A stretch of DNA of 64,000 bases, taken from Chrysogorgia sp. JL179-B06 (lineage: Eukaryota > Cnidaria > Anthozoa > Scleralcyonacea > Chrysogorgiidae). Where the stretch lies: NCBI GenBank assembly GCA_035772405.1, contig JAYKKM010000439.1:10457501-10521500 (forward strand). Direction: 5' to 3'. The position numbers were made by a program, and so were the translations under genes. Positions 62,746 to 64,000 of this stretch are shown piece after piece; the stretch's first letter is position 1, and the number at the start of each line of letters is the position of its first letter. Below the pieces are notes generated by a model that saw only the letters and a program-made list of their open reading frames with translations, made no database searches and was not told where the DNA came from.

Positions 62746-64000
<1,255 letters not shown>

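Overview
This window reads as an intron-rich, AT-rich metazoan genome that is very dense in transposons. The mix of elements (CR1/L2-like LINEs, a restriction-like-endonuclease LINE, Gypsy and BEL/Pao LTR elements, a Ngaro/DIRS-type tyrosine-recombinase element, many TTAA- and TA-flanked MITEs, tRNA-derived SINEs) and a large TPR-CHAT gene suggest a cnidarian, perhaps an anthozoan. That is inference; no species marker is visible.

Two host genes can be modelled. On the minus strand, from about 27.9 kb down to 4.3 kb and continuing past the last exon found, lies the 5' half of a Nipped-B-like (NIPBL/SCC2) cohesin-loader gene. I recovered a 5' UTR exon, the ATG exon at 27434-27567, and five further coding exons at 14811-14973, 13873-13982, 8631-8774, 6561-6722 and 4327-5103. 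They join in frame through matching splice phases and give 473 residues. The introns are packed with repeats: a broken Gypsy element, a broken LINE, SINEs and several MITEs. On the plus strand, 49759-55689 holds a two-exon gene for a TPR-CHAT protein (TTC28-like) with 14 near-identical 120-bp TPR units and a C-terminal caspase-like CHAT domain that keeps its His and Cys. A possible exon of a third gene lies on the minus strand at 60819-60934.

Layout. 1-3.0 kb: end of a LINE whose 3' UTR carries a triplicated hairpin. 3.0-28 kb: NIPBL exons and repeat-filled introns. 28.0-29.7 kb: a 1.7-kb inverted duplication of a small HTH gene, broken in both arms, with a solo LTR in one arm. 30.0-31.2 kb: hAT fragment and SINEs. 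31.2-35.1 kb: degraded BEL/Pao element. 35.3-43.4 kb: a tandemly duplicated locus, copy 1 interrupted by a 6.3-kb Ngaro-like element with its A1...B1-A2-B2 split repeats, copy 2 interrupted by a TA-flanked element carrying a 57-aa SAP-domain ORF. Inside the Ngaro-like element about 3 kb of minisatellite has replaced the catalytic end of the recombinase. 43.4-49.7 kb: repeats without a supported gene. 49.7-55.7 kb: the TPR-CHAT gene. 55.7-64 kb: mostly non-coding, with hammerhead-ribozyme-like remnants, two more TTAA elements, a long TA tract and a 276-bp tandem array of tRNA-Ala-like units that runs off the window.

The strongest points for follow-up are the nested-insertion history at 35-43 kb with paired empty and filled sites, the NIPBL model, the TPR-CHAT gene, the hammerhead-like motifs, and the inverted gene duplication.
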